Shown here in pieces: positions 22,471 to 33,192 of a stretch of 64,000 nt of DNA. A program made the translations under genes and the position numbers. The notes beneath the pieces are model-generated. The model did not search any database and had not been told where the DNA came from. It saw nothing but the letters and a program-made list of their open reading frames with translations. Where the stretch lies: NCBI GenBank assembly GCA_037178675.1, contig JAYMGJ010000583.1:1-64000 (forward strand), read 5' to 3'. Origin of the DNA: Scleroderma bovista. Its lineage: Eukaryota; Basidiomycota; Agaricomycetes; Boletales; Sclerodermataceae. Position 1 is the first letter of the stretch; every line of letters starts with the position of its first letter.

Positions 22471-22600
22471 GAGAGGAATAAAGACTTAAAGAAATTTTTG
22501 AAGTGTGTGTGTGTGCGCGTATTTGTGTAGTTGATTATATCAGCATATTGAACTACCAATTTCCTAATAGTATTTACCACGTCACTACACGCCTCGCCCA

Positions 22601-23110
22601 CAGCCACACCATCGACGCGACCACGGCATCAGCGACGACCCCACCACGGACGACGGCGACGACACCAACCACCACCACCACCACCACCACCACCACCACC
22701 AGCGTCGTAGACCAGACGACGACGACGGCTAGGCCACCACCACCACCCATCACCACCACTCCACCAGCGTCGACGGCCACCACCTTGAACGCGAGGACAA
22801 CGACGACCCCACCACCACCAACGATGACCCCACCGCCACCAACGACGACCCTCACCATCAACGTTGACGACGACGACGATCCCCCACCACCATCCCCAGC
22901 GTCGACGGCGGCGACGCGACCACCCACAACCCCAGCGTCGACGGCGGCGACGCGACCACCCACAACCCCAGCGTCGACGGTGACGACGCGACCACCCCCA
23001 TCCCCAGCGTCGTCCGACGATGACGCCCACCCCGATGCCCACCAACCCCCCAGCCACAACGGCGCTGACCACCGCGCCAGCGCAGCGTCGACGATCACCC
23101 CCCCTCCGTT
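22601..23110 (-). repeat. Right triplet-repeat arm, inverted (CCA/GAC)n
   Basis: Degenerate repeats of CCACCACC and CCAGCGTCGACGGCGGCGAC, including an internal run of (CCA)n at about 22665-22700 and a 39-bp unit repeated three times at about 22890-23005. Its reverse complement matches the left arm in composition and unit (GTCGACGCTGG). Confidence 0.9.
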
Positions 23111-23343
23111 CGACAGCCACCCCGAATATATTATTTAGTTATATATGATGTATTCTGTAGTTTTAGTTCTAATACACTTATTTTTTTTTTATACTCTGTA
23201 CTGAATACTTGAATGGAGTGACTAGGAACCAGACTGGCACGGAGTCGGACAGACTGGAACAGAGTTGGACAGGCTGGGCGGTTGGCTAAGCGCTGTCAAG
23301 TGCTGTCAGCTCGGCTAAGCATTAGGGTTAGTTTGCTGATGAA

Positions 23344-23796
23344 GTCTATGTGAAGGCGAAGTATTTCAGGTCTACGCGCCCCTCCAAGAAGCTCTCCGAT
23401 AAGAATTTCGGACCCTTCAAAATAATAGCCAAACCTGGATCGCTCTCCTTCATGCTCCGACTCCCAGACACCATGAAGTCCGTGCACCCAGTATTCCACG
23501 TGTCTCAACTCGAGACCTCCCACCAAAGCAGTATTCCCAATCACGTCCAATCTCTGCCACCTCTGATTGAAGTTGACGGAGAAGTCGAATACGAAGTCGA
23601 AGAAATCCTAGACTCCAAGATCGACTGCAGAAGACGCCACTGCCAACTCCTCTACCTAGTCCGCTGGGCTGGCTACGCCGGTACAGATGAAGAAACGTCG
23701 TGGCTCCTTGCCACTGAGCTTGACCATGCGTGGGAGCTCGTTGAGGATTTCCATCACAAGTACCCAGGCAAGCCTGGTCCGCACAAGTCCGCCTAA
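23344..23796 (+). pseudogene. Gypsy-B integrase C-terminus with chromodomain
   Basis: Resumes pol after the foldback insertion: the KAKYFRSTRPSKKLSDKNFGPFKI segment is the GPF/Y module of Gypsy integrases; HPVFHVSQLE follows; then a chromodomain (EYEVEEILDSKI ... YLVRWAGY ... ETSWLL ... AWELVEDFHHKYP) ends the protein. In chromoviruses this domain steers integration toward marked chromatin. Stop TAA at 23794-23796. The frame is intact in itself but detached from the rest of pol. Confidence 0.92.
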
Positions 23797-23917
23797 GTCA
23801 CTCCGCCACCTCCGAACTCACTCTGTTACGTTTGAAATCTACAAGGCAACCCATTCAAATAAAATTGTAGTACAAAATACAACAAACAAAAAAATATATA
23901 TATATGTAGTTAGTCCA

Positions 23918-25200
23918 TTAATCCTCCTCTCCCTCCGCATCCGCCATCCCCTCTGTGTCATCTCCATCTGCTCTGTTCTCCTCCTCCTGCTCCGCCGCTG
24001 TGATCTCCTTTTGTGTCATCCCCGTCGACGACCCCTGGATGAACTGGCGCCGCTTGACCATGATTCGGTCCATTTCGGCCATCCGCCTTTCTTCCATCGC
24101 TGCGCGCCTCCTCTCCAACTCCAGTCGCTCCCGCTATAGCTCGAGCCGCTCCCTCTCGATCACCATCCGCTCTCGCTCTCGTGCCTCAGACGCCCCCATC
24201 CGCTCGGCGAGCTGCGCTAGCGTCTGGGTAAGCATACCCAGCGCGTCGCGCTGTTCCTCCGCCATCGCTTTGGGCACCCCGAATACCTCCTCTTCGTCCG
24301 CCTCATCCTCCTCCGTCGTGTTCTGCGCCTTCTTGCGCTTGCTTGCCCCCTTTGGCGACATGTTCGCCTCGCTCCGCTGTCGTCTCCTCGCCACCCGTTT
24401 TGATGCCACCGCTCTGCCGTTCTCCATCCCACTCCCTGCGACCGTGGAAGCCTCCGCCACTTTCCCTGCTGTGCTCCAAGAGCAGGACTTGCGTGCGCCC
24501 TGGCATGGCACGCACGCCATCGCTTTCGACTTCGCCTGGGCCACGCACCCTGCTGGGTTATTGAGGTGGTCTTGACACCGCGCACATGGGGCACGCCTCC
24601 CGTCTGCTGCCACTGCTGGCACCGCCGTCGCACCACCGCTACCTTGAGTGGCCGCGATGGCCTCCGCTCGCGCCTGCAATCTCTGTTGTTGCTCCCGTGC
24701 CTTCCGCGCCTCGAACTCCTGCCTCTGTCGCTCTATATGCGCCTCCTGCAGCGCCTCGATGCGTCTCTCGCATGCTCTCTCCTCCTCCGCCTTCCGTTCT
24801 TCCTCCGCTTTGCGCGCTGCTTCCGCCTTCGCTTCTTCCTCCGCCTTGCAAGTCACCTCCGCTCTCGCTTCCTCCGCTTTGTGAGCCTCTTCGGCTCTGC
24901 GTGCCTGTTATGGCGTGTTTTCGTCAGCATCACACAACGAACAGTACGTTCACTACTCACCTCCTTCCTCTTCTGCACCTCGGCTCGCGCCTCCTCGACC
25001 TTCCGACGCTGTTCTGCTTCAACTGCCTTCCTCGCTATCTCCCTCCGCTCACGCTCCAGAAACTTCGCTGTCGCGTTGGCTTCGTCATCTTCCGAATCGG
25101 TGACCAGCTCGTGGTCTTCTGCTTCCTTCCAGTCTTGTTGCTGCTGCTCGGCGGGGATGGTTGTGGTGTGTTGGAAAGCCATGTTGTGGTAGAAGGACAA
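23918..25200 (-). pseudogene. Antisense ORF of Gypsy-B (two exons, about 408 aa, one TAG)
   Basis: Exon 1 25200-24961, GT-AG intron 24960-24905 (GTGAGT...CAG), exon 2 24904-23918; both are in one frame. The protein has an N-terminal Gln/acidic region, a long Ala/Glu/Arg-rich coiled coil (KAEEEAKAEAARKAEEER), a Cys-rich module (CARCQDHLNNPAGC ... CVPCQGARKSCSW), a basic patch, an acidic patch and a second coiled coil. A TAG at 24136-24134 interrupts exon 2, after which coiled-coil sequence continues (RERLELERRRAAMEERR) to TAA. It lies opposite to gag-pol between pol and the 3' LTR. The Cys module suggests zinc and nucleic-acid binding, an inference. Confidence 0.75.
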
Positions 25201-25360
25201 GGTGTTTGAACAATGTGGACAACATGCGTCACACTCTTATACGCACCCACGGTAAATTTCCAAACTCCGATCAGAAGCTTATCTCAGCAGAACAATGCCA
25301 AACCTGCGAAGTCCATATGCACAAAGGCCCTCAAGGGTTCAGGCCCTAAAGGGGGGATAC

Positions 25361-26041
25361 TGTCACAACCGTGTGACACCTCGTGACTCCGCAAGGCCTC
25401 TAGTCTGTTGTAAACCAAAGTCCGATCGTAATCGCACACCTCCGATGCTACATATCCATCTCTGCTCTGACAATTGACGCTCCGTCTCCTTTTAGTATAT
25501 AGTTCCGTGTCTATGCCTCCGGTTATTGTATGCCTCCGTTCTGTTTCTGTTCCTGTTCCCTTTGTTCCCGTTTTAGATTAGATAACGATTACTAATAGCT
25601 GTGATCTGTTAACCTTTTGATCTGTTACGCTTATCACTGACCTCCGTTCCGTGTATGTTACTCATCCATTTGTCATCCGCAGACTCTTACCTACGTCTCC
25701 GCTATGTTTCTCTCCGCTTCTCGGTTACTGTACATTCCCGATGTAAAGTATAAGTACTCCGCACGCTGAGGGAATTGTCCCTCAGTTCGAATATCAGCTT
25801 GAATACCTCCTGCAAACTCTCCTCTGTCCCCTTGGCCTTCTGGCAAACCTGACCTTCGTCGGACCTCCGTCTCTCCATTCCTTAGTCCTCCGAAATACAA
25901 GGACACAGGTATCGCAAGGGCGCAGCACATACGCTGAAGCCAAGTCCTCAAACACTTCTGCATCTCCTCCGCCTGTCGTCGATGACCCTTCGTACTTATG
26001 TCCACTCTCGTCGGAGTTCGTCGGAGGAAACGATTCTGACA
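25361..26041 (+). repeat. Gypsy-B 3' LTR
   Basis: 681 bp from TGTCACAACC to GATTCTGACA, preceded by a purine-rich tract (AAAGGGGGGATAC) that would prime plus-strand DNA synthesis. It is uninterrupted and so shows where the nested transposon landed in the 5' LTR. Differences from the 5' LTR are mostly C/T or G/A. Confidence 0.95.
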
Positions 26042-26046
26042 GTCAG
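26042..26046. repeat. Target-site duplication of Gypsy-B, right (GTCAG)
   Basis: Identical to 12690-12694. Plavaka coding sequence resumes after it. Confidence 0.9.
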
Positions 26047-27565
26047 CAACAGCTACTGCATCAACATCTCAGGTGACATGGAGACTGAAGACCTTCAATT
26101 TGCAAACTTACAAGGTGCATGCACTGGGTGACTATTCGAGCTCAATAAGCAAATTTGGCACCACAGATTCTTATAGTACTGAGCCGGTAATTAAATGTGC
26201 AAGATATATCCTTCACTACTGCTGATATGGTAAACAGGGAGAACTCGAACACCATATCTCGAAGGCAAGATATCGTCGAACTGATGGAAAGGAATGCGTG
26301 AAACAGATGGCCAGCATCGAACGTTGTGAAGCACAGATACGTCACACTCAAGACCTGAATGACCCACCACCATTGGGTACCAATGTTGAAGAAAGGGTTG
26401 CCGCTACACCAGATGCTCATTTTCATATTGGCAAATCTCAAAACTTCCCTGAAAACTTCCCTATGTTCTTGCGCAAACACCCTGACGACCTGGCTATTGT
26501 TGTATGTTGGCCATCATTGTAGTGGCTACATAGGTCACATCAGTGATAGGATTTTCTCCCAAAACTTAAACAATACCTTCTTCCTAAAATCAAGGAGGTT
26601 TTATTTCAGGAAGATGGACTCAATCTTTCTGAGGATAATCTAGAGTCTGTCTGGGGTGCTGCGTCGAACTCAATTCCTTCAGATGGTCAAGTTTACATAG
26701 CGGCTGATTGTTTGTATAAGCACAGTCTGATGCGTCTCAACTACACAACATACAATGTCTGCAGAGCACAGGATATCATCAACCCCTCAACCACTCACTG
26801 CAATATTATGCTTTTGGCTGAGCACGGCACCAGCGAAGTTGGCTTGCATTCACAGCACCTGTATCTTTATGCCCACATCCTTGGCATCTTTCATGCTAAT
26901 GTCACCTATGTTGGCCCTGGCATGGTCAACTACCGTTCACGTCGGGTCAATTTTCTGTGGGTCCGATGGTATCAGTATGTGGAGGAAGGCACTGGCTGGG
27001 ATGTATCAAGGTTAGATCGTGTATGCTTTCCACCCATGGTGGACAGGCATGCATTTGGCTTCGTTGATCCGGACGATGTCCTTCGAGGGTGCCATATGAT
27101 ACCACAGCTTTCGCATGGCCCATGGCACCTGGATGGCTCAGGGATATCTCTTTGTGCGCATGATGCCACAGATTGGCACTTCTACTATGTCAACCGGTCT
27201 GTTTCTTTACTCTCTAGCCTTTTCCTACTGACAACTTATTGGCAATATTTAGGTTTGTTGATCGTGACATGGTCATGCGATACCACTGGGGCTTAGGAGT
27301 CGGACATGTATACGCACATGATCAAGGAGTTAGCAACGGAATCCCGCAGGAGTCAACCAGTGAAGGAGGTGAACACGACCCAGCAACAGGCAAAAATGAC
27401 GATGTCCACTACTCCCCAGATGCATTGGATGGTGATGAAAATGGTGAGGATGAATGCCCGGACCAGGCCATTGATGATGATTCTCACAAAGAATCTGGAT
27501 CCGAGAGTGTGCAGTCCACCGATGATGATATCAATGACTATGACACTTTGGACTATCAGAACTAA
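26047..27565 (+). pseudogene. Plavaka-type transposase gene copy 1, 3' part
   Basis: Continues copy 1: HALGDYSSSISKFGTTDSYSTEP, then MASIERCEAQIRHTQ, DPPPLGTNVEERVA, a segment FLPKIKEVLFQEDGLNLSED, and the C-terminal Plavaka block (LYLYAHILGIFHANV ... RRVNFLWVRWYQY ... HAFGFVDPDDVLRGCHMIP ... DWHFYYVN). A GT-AG intron at about 27198-27252 precedes FVDRDMVMRYHWGLGVGHVY, followed by an acidic Asp/Glu tail and TAA at 27565. Stops in the segment around 26220-26300 show decay. Confidence 0.85.
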
Positions 27566-27662
27566 TCTTCGCGGTCCAGTCTTTCATGACAAGTTATCCC
27601 CTTTGCAACTAATGATGGAGTTAGAGCATAGTATCTGAACGCCTTTGCAGGTCACTAGTATC

Positions 27663-28058
27663 ACCGCAAATCGGGATAGCTTTCAACTTATAGCCAAGCT
27701 CACCAAGTAAACTCCGAATCCAGGTAACTTGGTGAGTGCAATTGCTCAGAGCCATGTATTCGGCCTCAGTGGTTGAGTATGCAATGGTCTTCTGTGCATG
27801 AGAAGTCCAACTGATCAAGCCATCTGCAAGTTTCAGGTAGAAGCCTGTCTGCGAGAGGCGAGAGATAGGGTCTGATCCCCAATCTGAGTCCATGCATGCA
27901 ATCAGGCCAGCACCAGATCCACCATTGTATACTAGGGAGTATGTAGGTGTCCCAATTAAGTAGCAACAGATATAAAGCACCTTGTTGAGGTGGTCCTGGG
28001 ATGGGTTCATGGCATGGTGCAAGAGATGTGTGACTGCAAAAGCAATGTCGGGCTTCCC
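27663..28058 (-). pseudogene. Copia-A fragment: RT thumb and RNase H
   Basis: The minus frame reads PDIAFAVTHLLHHAMNPSQDHL, YNGGSGAGLIACMDSDWGSDP, TGFYLKLADGLISWTS, TTEAEYMALS, TWIRSLLGELGYKLKAIPICGD: the end of Copia-A pol as at 37470-37860. It ends abruptly on both sides, without LTRs, between the tail of Plavaka copy 1 and the broken end of Plavaka copy 2, so it was placed by rearrangement, not by normal integration. Confidence 0.88.
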
Positions 28059-28356
28059 ACTTAAGCTCACTGGTGTTAAATGCAGCACAAGTTTTCAGTT
28101 GGAAACTGCGGAGATATCCTCCGAGACACACAGTGATTTGATCTAGTAGTTTGAGCATTTCGTCGGTGTGCATATGCAGCTTTGCAAGTGCATGCCAGTG
28201 AGCACATGTAAATAGCAGGATCAAAACATATTTGTTGTGTGGGTCAGGAAGCAGTGCATCAAATAGTGGGATTGCACACTGACCAATCTAGTAAGAATCT
28301 GAGACTAAGAATGAACAGTGGACTTACTTGAAGCACATCCTCAAAGTCATGAGCAG
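28059..28356 (-). pseudogene. Plavaka copy 2, segment with HWHALAKL motif
   Basis: Matches the reverse complement of 12362-12640 (LLFTCAHWHALAKLHMHTDEM ... FQLKTCAAFNTSELKWE), including the preceding intron. It carries about ten substitutions in 260 bp against copy 1, far more than the neighbouring 30405-32300 block. The copy ends here; the downstream part is absent. Confidence 0.85.
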
Positions 28357-30404
28357 TGTGAGTCAAAGTGAGGATTTGGGTCGGAGTGATAACCCAAACA
28401 CAACACCAACAAAGGACTACGAAAATGTGCGAGTGGTGGTTTACCTCCGTGGTGTCCAGAGAGGATGTGCTGAGGAGGGGGGAAGGGGATCTACACCAAC
28501 AGGGTGATGCAGACGATGATGCAGGATACTCCTGGGGTACAGGAGCTATAGATGATGAAGGGGATAGGGGTCTGGACTCTTCCTAAAGCCTAGGAAGTGT
28601 CAAAGCAGGGATTGGGCTGACAGAGACTGAAGTAGCGATACTACACCTAGAGGTTGGTGCAGCAAAGGGGCAGAGATGCCTCTGATGTCCAGAGGCAAGG
28701 AAGATAGACTGGTATGAAGCCTAGACTCCGCTTGAGCCTAGTAAAAAGAATAGATCTTGAATAACTTGGATAAACTTGACAATATTGAGCCTTTAGACCT
28801 TCACTGAAGCCTACAAGGACTCAAGGACTGAAGGGATACTGATTGAGAGAGTCTGAGAGAGGGATAATTTCGTGCAATTGGGTCTTCTTTCACTGGGCTG
28901 AGCCCAGGGGTTTAAATACATGGGGGGGCACAGCATTAAAGTACAAAAAGAGAAGGGAGTAAGCAGAATTTGTCAAGGATTGGTAAGGGATTGGTAAGAG
29001 CTTTGTAAGGGGTTTGTAAGTGATCAGTAAGCAAGGGATAAGCAGGAATGAGTAAGCTGCATGACAAGATTGATTGGTAAGGGAGTGAGTTATCAGCTGA
29101 GTAATATACCAAAAATGCGAAAGGGATAGAGTAATACTGATGACAAGAGAGCATCAGTAAGCAAGGGATGAGTCACTGCATAGCAGAAGGAGTCATTGAT
29201 GCACAGCCTAAGAAGTTTGATGGGGGGGCTGTGTACCATCAGGAATTTGATGGGACAACAATGGGGAAGATCTGAGATAAACAGGGGGATTGATCCGAGA
29301 CAAAACAGCCACAAGAAGGGTACCAGGGGTCCAGAGGTCTTTTGGGGGGTCAGCATACACTAAGGTATAGTGCATGTGTTCTAGCGCCACTGAAGCGCAA
29401 CCATGGGCTTCCTTGATGAGCTCTCTTCTGGGAAAGAACAAGAGAGGTTCTTCTTCCTAATAGCACTATAAAGTGGGGGCATAACTGTCATGGTGCTGGG
29501 GAATGTTGTCTGAAAGTAGGGAAGCGGATAGAGTATTGAATTCAATGCATCCAGGGAAGTGAGATGAACAACAGAGGAAGATGGACATGGCAAGTATCTG
29601 GGAGGAAGGGACCATAGGCTGAGGGCTCAGGGGACACAGAGACGACCAGAGAAGACTTCTCAAGCTTGACAATAGACCTAAGATGACCAAAGTATGTCCT
29701 TGACGCAGGACTGACGAGGAGAACGCGCTGATCGAGAACAAGAGGGACTGAGGGAGCAGGCTGGGAAGATATGTGCCAGGCAGTGCACGGGAACTCTGGG
29801 AGAGGCTGTCCTAAGAGCAGGACATAGTGGAGATCTGCAGCAATAGCAGAGAAATGATCCAGAGAAAATATGGACTCCATAGTGAGCGATGAAGCAAATG
29901 TCTGGATTGCAGGGGGAATATCTCTGTGGGAAATGAACAGATTTGCGTCAGAACTTGACAGGCAGATAGACCACATTCTAGGCTCTCTGACGGTATAGTC
30001 ACGTGCCTGATAGCTTCAGAAATGATGGAGCTATTCAAAATATCGGAATGCCGGCACTGGGCGCCTAAAAATGACATTTGGGCGCTAAAAATCATTTCAT
30101 TTCATTCTCCTTCATTTCTCCATCAATTCTTCAGCTTCTTTAATCATTCTGGTATGGGAGTTGGACTGCAGATGTGTGCATTCCTTTCTCATACGACAAT
30201 TGATGTTATTCCTTCAGTTTCTTCTGCTTCTTGGCAGTTCTTGTGTGAGGGATGACTGCCAGACGTTGGCATTCATCTCTTGCTCCAGGATAGTTTTCTT
30301 GTGTGATAGATGGCTACGATGAGGGTCCGTCGTGCTTATCCTTCATAAGGATCATTCAATATAGGTGTTATCTTCCATGTTCACTGTACCAAACCTGTTT
30401 GGTG
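28357..30404. mobile_element. R-family element R1, solo LTR or non-autonomous
   Basis: About 2.05 kb that starts TGTGAGTCAAAGTG and ends at CCAAACCTGTTTGGTG, shared over its length with R2 (40190-42290) and more distantly with R3. It splits Plavaka copy 2. Its right end lacks the last bases (CATGACA) seen in R2 and about 18 bp of Plavaka sequence are missing, so no duplication is visible. A TTTAAATA box lies near 28912. A minus ORF of about 145 codons (29976-29542; GQPLPE.PCTAWHISSQP) recurs in all three copies but has no recognisable domain. Confidence 0.7.
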
Positions 30405-32511
30405 TGAGGTATTGGACGTAAACTTTCTGATAGTGTCACTCCCAAAAGTCAGAACCATTCCGTAACGGCGATCAAGTTCATTGACTAAGGTGTCTCCGGC
30501 TGCAGCGGCGGCCAAAATACGTATTAGATGAGTGAACAGGGCTTTCCAGACGCCCAGCTCAAACTCATGCATAAGATTGACAACTAGCATGCAAAAAAAT
30601 TTGAACCCGAGACACGCAAGTTTGTTGGAGAATGCATTCTTGTCAAAGATTAATGACAGGAGGAAGAAAGTAGATTTACAAACATATGGAAGTTGGCACC
30701 AGGGATTGGTCTTTCAGCAAATCTTCAACAGCCACACTAGTTACTCCGAGTCCAGCTTCGTATATATGAGCACGTGCACTTTGAATCTTGTTTTGCCTGA
30801 CATGGTCATCAATATGAACCAGAGTACCTTGTTCCTTCATGTCACAAGCCGTCCCTAGATTATGGACACAACTCATTGGAATGGTACATCTTGGACACGG
30901 GCATTGGCCCAGATTGCGTATTGAAGCTAGTAATACCCTAAGAAAATGGTTAGTGTAACTATAATAGAAAGCTAATGAGTATACAAGATAACACACTTTT
31001 CAGGATAATCAGTGGAGTAGGTAAATATCCTAGGATAAAACCTTCGCTCAATACTGTTGCAGCAATGAATAATGATTCCGTGTTTCCATGCTTCAAGGAA
31101 TTCGTCAAGGAGGATCAACCACTGTGCATGCAACAATTTGCAATGACAATGGGCCATGAAGTTGGCAGGCGGTGCTTTACCCCCGAAATGACTGCTTGCA
31201 AAGTCCTTAAAGCTATCAGGGAGCTGGAGATGCTGCTTAGGAGGGATGTTAAGGGTTTGATGGAATGCGACTACATACATGGTTAAAATACGCAACATGG
31301 CTGCACAGGCAGCAAGAGGGTTTGCATCTTCTGTACTTTGACTCATTTCCAAAGAACATGTAGCACAGCCATAATTTTGTGTTACCAAAGGACATGAGCT
31401 GGGTAGCATCTGACCAAAACATGAGTGTGACAATCACACGCTCAAGTTCGCATCCAGGTTCTGGTGGTGACTGCTGGAGGTCTCAGTGGGCTTGGAGGAA
31501 AGCTTCTGATGTATACAGCTCTCCATGGACATTGATCGGTGCTGGAGATCCCCTACGCTGCCACAGGAGATTATATGGCTGATAGTGAAAGAACTCGTCG
31601 TGTCGTGGATTGGCAAGTTTTTCTTGGATGACGGACATAAGTTTGCAGTGATACATGTTGCCCACATGATAATCGTAAACTCCTGGTTCAGGTGTCTGTT
31701 TATGAAATGGCACTTTGATGCTGACTGTGGTCTTGGTCCAGCTGGCACCCTCAAAAGGTCCCTGTCCTGTCTCTTCTGCACCAGCTCGCAGTTGTGTGTC
31801 AATGAGGTCCCAGCGTGTACCATTAACATCGTCAGGTCAAAATTCAGGGGAGCTGACAATCTTGATCAGCTCCTTAAAACTTCCTTTGGATTTCTGTATT
31901 CCACAGTTCCAATACCAGTTGCCAAGGAGAAATGAAGACCTGTTTGGATAAGGATAGACAAGTCCATGATCTCTGCTCCCAGCTGACTGTCCAGTGGAAA
32001 CAGGTCCCTCTTCAGTGGGGGATATCATACTGAGGTGCTGTAATGTTATCGCATCCTCTGGATCATGAGTTGGAAGATGGTGGCCATAGTACTGACAAGA
32101 GAGCCCAAAACTATTTGCAAGAGTGTTGAAAAAATGAAGTGTGTGTGTAAGTAGGCCAGTACTTGGGTGCTGAGGTGCATCACTGACTGGTGACGAAGCT
32201 CGAGGTTGAGCAGTCATAGTAGGAACAGCTGTAGGCAGAGGTGGAGGCTGAGGAAGGATGTCACAATACCAGGCTGGAAGACAGAGCGGTTCATGCATCA
32301 AGGGCGACACTCAGCAAGCGACATGTTATCAGCTACCATCTCTACATTGTGTACAATGGCCTGGGCATTGATAGCAGCGACTTCTTGATCAGCTAATATC
32401 AGTGTGTCCGATGTATCCTGCAACAGTAGTGTGCATGAGCTGCAGCAGCCCATCAAATATAACAGAGTGTATTAACCTTTTGACAATTATTCCCCTGCAG
32501 TTGGTGTCCGT
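30405..32511 (-). pseudogene. Plavaka copy 2, central part
   Basis: Reverse complement of 10476-12330, with every ORF translating identically to copy 1 in the shared block and the same TGA after IVSSPEF. It extends further upstream than copy 1 (to 32511), showing the gene sequence uninterrupted where Gypsy-A hit copy 1. Order, motifs and role are as for copy 1. Confidence 0.88.
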
Positions 32512-32660
32512 TGTGTGCCTAAGTGAGGGAAGAGGTCAGAACAACCAACAACCAACACCAAATGATAGCAATATGCAAGTGGTGGTCTTCCTTTGCGTTT
32601 CTGGTATTTAATCTCCTCAGGGGGATGTGCTGCACGCCTTCAGGCAGGATGCAGGAGGGA

Positions 32661-32665
32661 AGGGA
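32661..32665. repeat. Target-site duplication of Copia-A copy 1 (AGGGA), left
   Basis: AGGGA precedes the 5' LTR and recurs at 38424-38428 after the 3' LTR. Confidence 0.9.
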
Positions 32666-32808
32666 TGTTGAAGTCGCACGTGCACCCGGCGTAAACCGTT
32701 GACGAAGTGTGCACAAGACTGCAACCCATATTAGTGTAGACTTAGTAATAGTCCAAACAGGTGAGTTGGAGTAGCAGTTCCTCTACGTACATAGGTATTG
32801 CTTCAACA
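32666..32808 (+). repeat. Copia-A copy 1, 5' LTR with internal deletion
   Basis: 143 bp; compared with the 289-bp 3' LTR it lacks the middle 146 bp, from CTCTTTAGAG to the GCA before AACAGGTGAG, including the TATATAAA box. Both ends are intact. Confidence 0.93.
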
Positions 32809-32822
32809 GGTTATGAACCCCG
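32809..32822 (+). promoter_or_regulatory. Copia-A primer-binding site (decayed), copy 1
   Basis: GGTTATGAACCCCG directly follows the LTR. The copy 2 version GGTTATGAGCCCTG is exactly complementary to CAGGGCTCATAACC, the anticodon stem-loop of initiator tRNA-Met; this copy has two mismatches. Confidence 0.65.
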
Positions 32823-32899
32823 TGAGTGCACTGTGTGCAGTAATGCACCAGACAGCGCTCCAGCTCCCTGAGCGTCGCTTTAACTACCTTGACGCTGTG

Positions 32900-33070
32900 G
32901 ACCACAGTGAGCTCCTAGCTGAGCCCCTGCACAGCCACAAGGCGAAGTCGGTCGACGACTTGCGCCAGACAGTGAGCTCCTAGTTGAGCACCTGTACTGC
33001 CACAGGCAAAGTTCGTCGATGACTTGCGCCAACCATGGCAAACATCGTCGACGACTTGCGCTGGCATACC
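32900..33070 (+). repeat. Copia-A leader tandem repeats
   Basis: A unit of about 70 bp containing CAGTGAGCTCCTAG, a TGAGC.CCTG stretch, GCCACA and GTCGACGACTTGCGCC occurs twice with a third partial copy. The same array occurs in copy 2 at about 50945-51110. Located between primer site and gag, possibly packaging or structural RNA. Confidence 0.6.
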
Positions 33071-33192
33071 CTAGTCATGAGCTAGCTGTTGACAGAAGTG
33101 CTTTCACTAGCACTCAGGTGTTTTCTTCTTTTCTTGATTGTCCGTTGTCGCATTCACTTGCTGACTCCGTTGACTCCCAACAGAATATCACC

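Larger units (their letters stand above)
21605..23336. mobile_element. Foldback-like non-autonomous transposon with triplet-repeat arms
   Basis: About 1.73 kb interrupts integrase between DFKIGDE and VYVKAKYF and is flanked by TGATGAA at 21598-21604 and 23337-23343. The ends carry an imperfect inverted repeat (GCAAACCAACCCT left; GCAAACTAACCCT as reverse complement right) and subterminal repeats (CTGTCCAGACTGTCCCAG left; related motifs inverted at 23220-23280). The left arm (about 21900-22470) is GTC/GGT triplet repeat; the right arm (about 22601-23110) is its inverted CCA/GAC counterpart; about 130 bp of unique DNA lies between. No transposase. This architecture resembles foldback elements. 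Confidence 0.75.
12695..26041 (+). mobile_element. Gypsy-B chromodomain retrotransposon, complete but nested and decayed
   Basis: LTRs with TGTCA...TGACA ends are flanked by GTCAG duplications. Internal order is gag, protease, RT, RNase H, integrase, chromodomain, an antisense ORF, 3' LTR. Two elements are nested in it: an IS630/Tc1-like transposon in the 5' LTR and a foldback-like element in pol. Without them it is about 8 kb. Coding lesions: 1-nt loss near 17705 (gag), TGA at 19707, 1-nt loss near 20397, and the pol insertion. Confidence 0.93.

Noticed and set aside
22503..23138. Thr/Pro-rich 211-codon ORF and Val/Gly-rich ORFs opposite
   Set aside because: They are translations of the triplet-repeat arms; all frames stay open because of the repeat, and there is no non-repetitive coding segment.
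23310..23340. TTAGGGTTAG near the right end of the foldback element, telomere-like
   Set aside because: Only about one and a half units, part of the terminal inverted repeat that is changed on the left side; no array, so no telomeric origin is supported.
29093..29741. Several Leu/Ser-rich minus ORFs in R elements taken as membrane proteins
   Set aside because: Frames differ between copies, stops fall at different places, and there are no motifs; only one ORF is roughly shared and even that lacks a recognisable domain.
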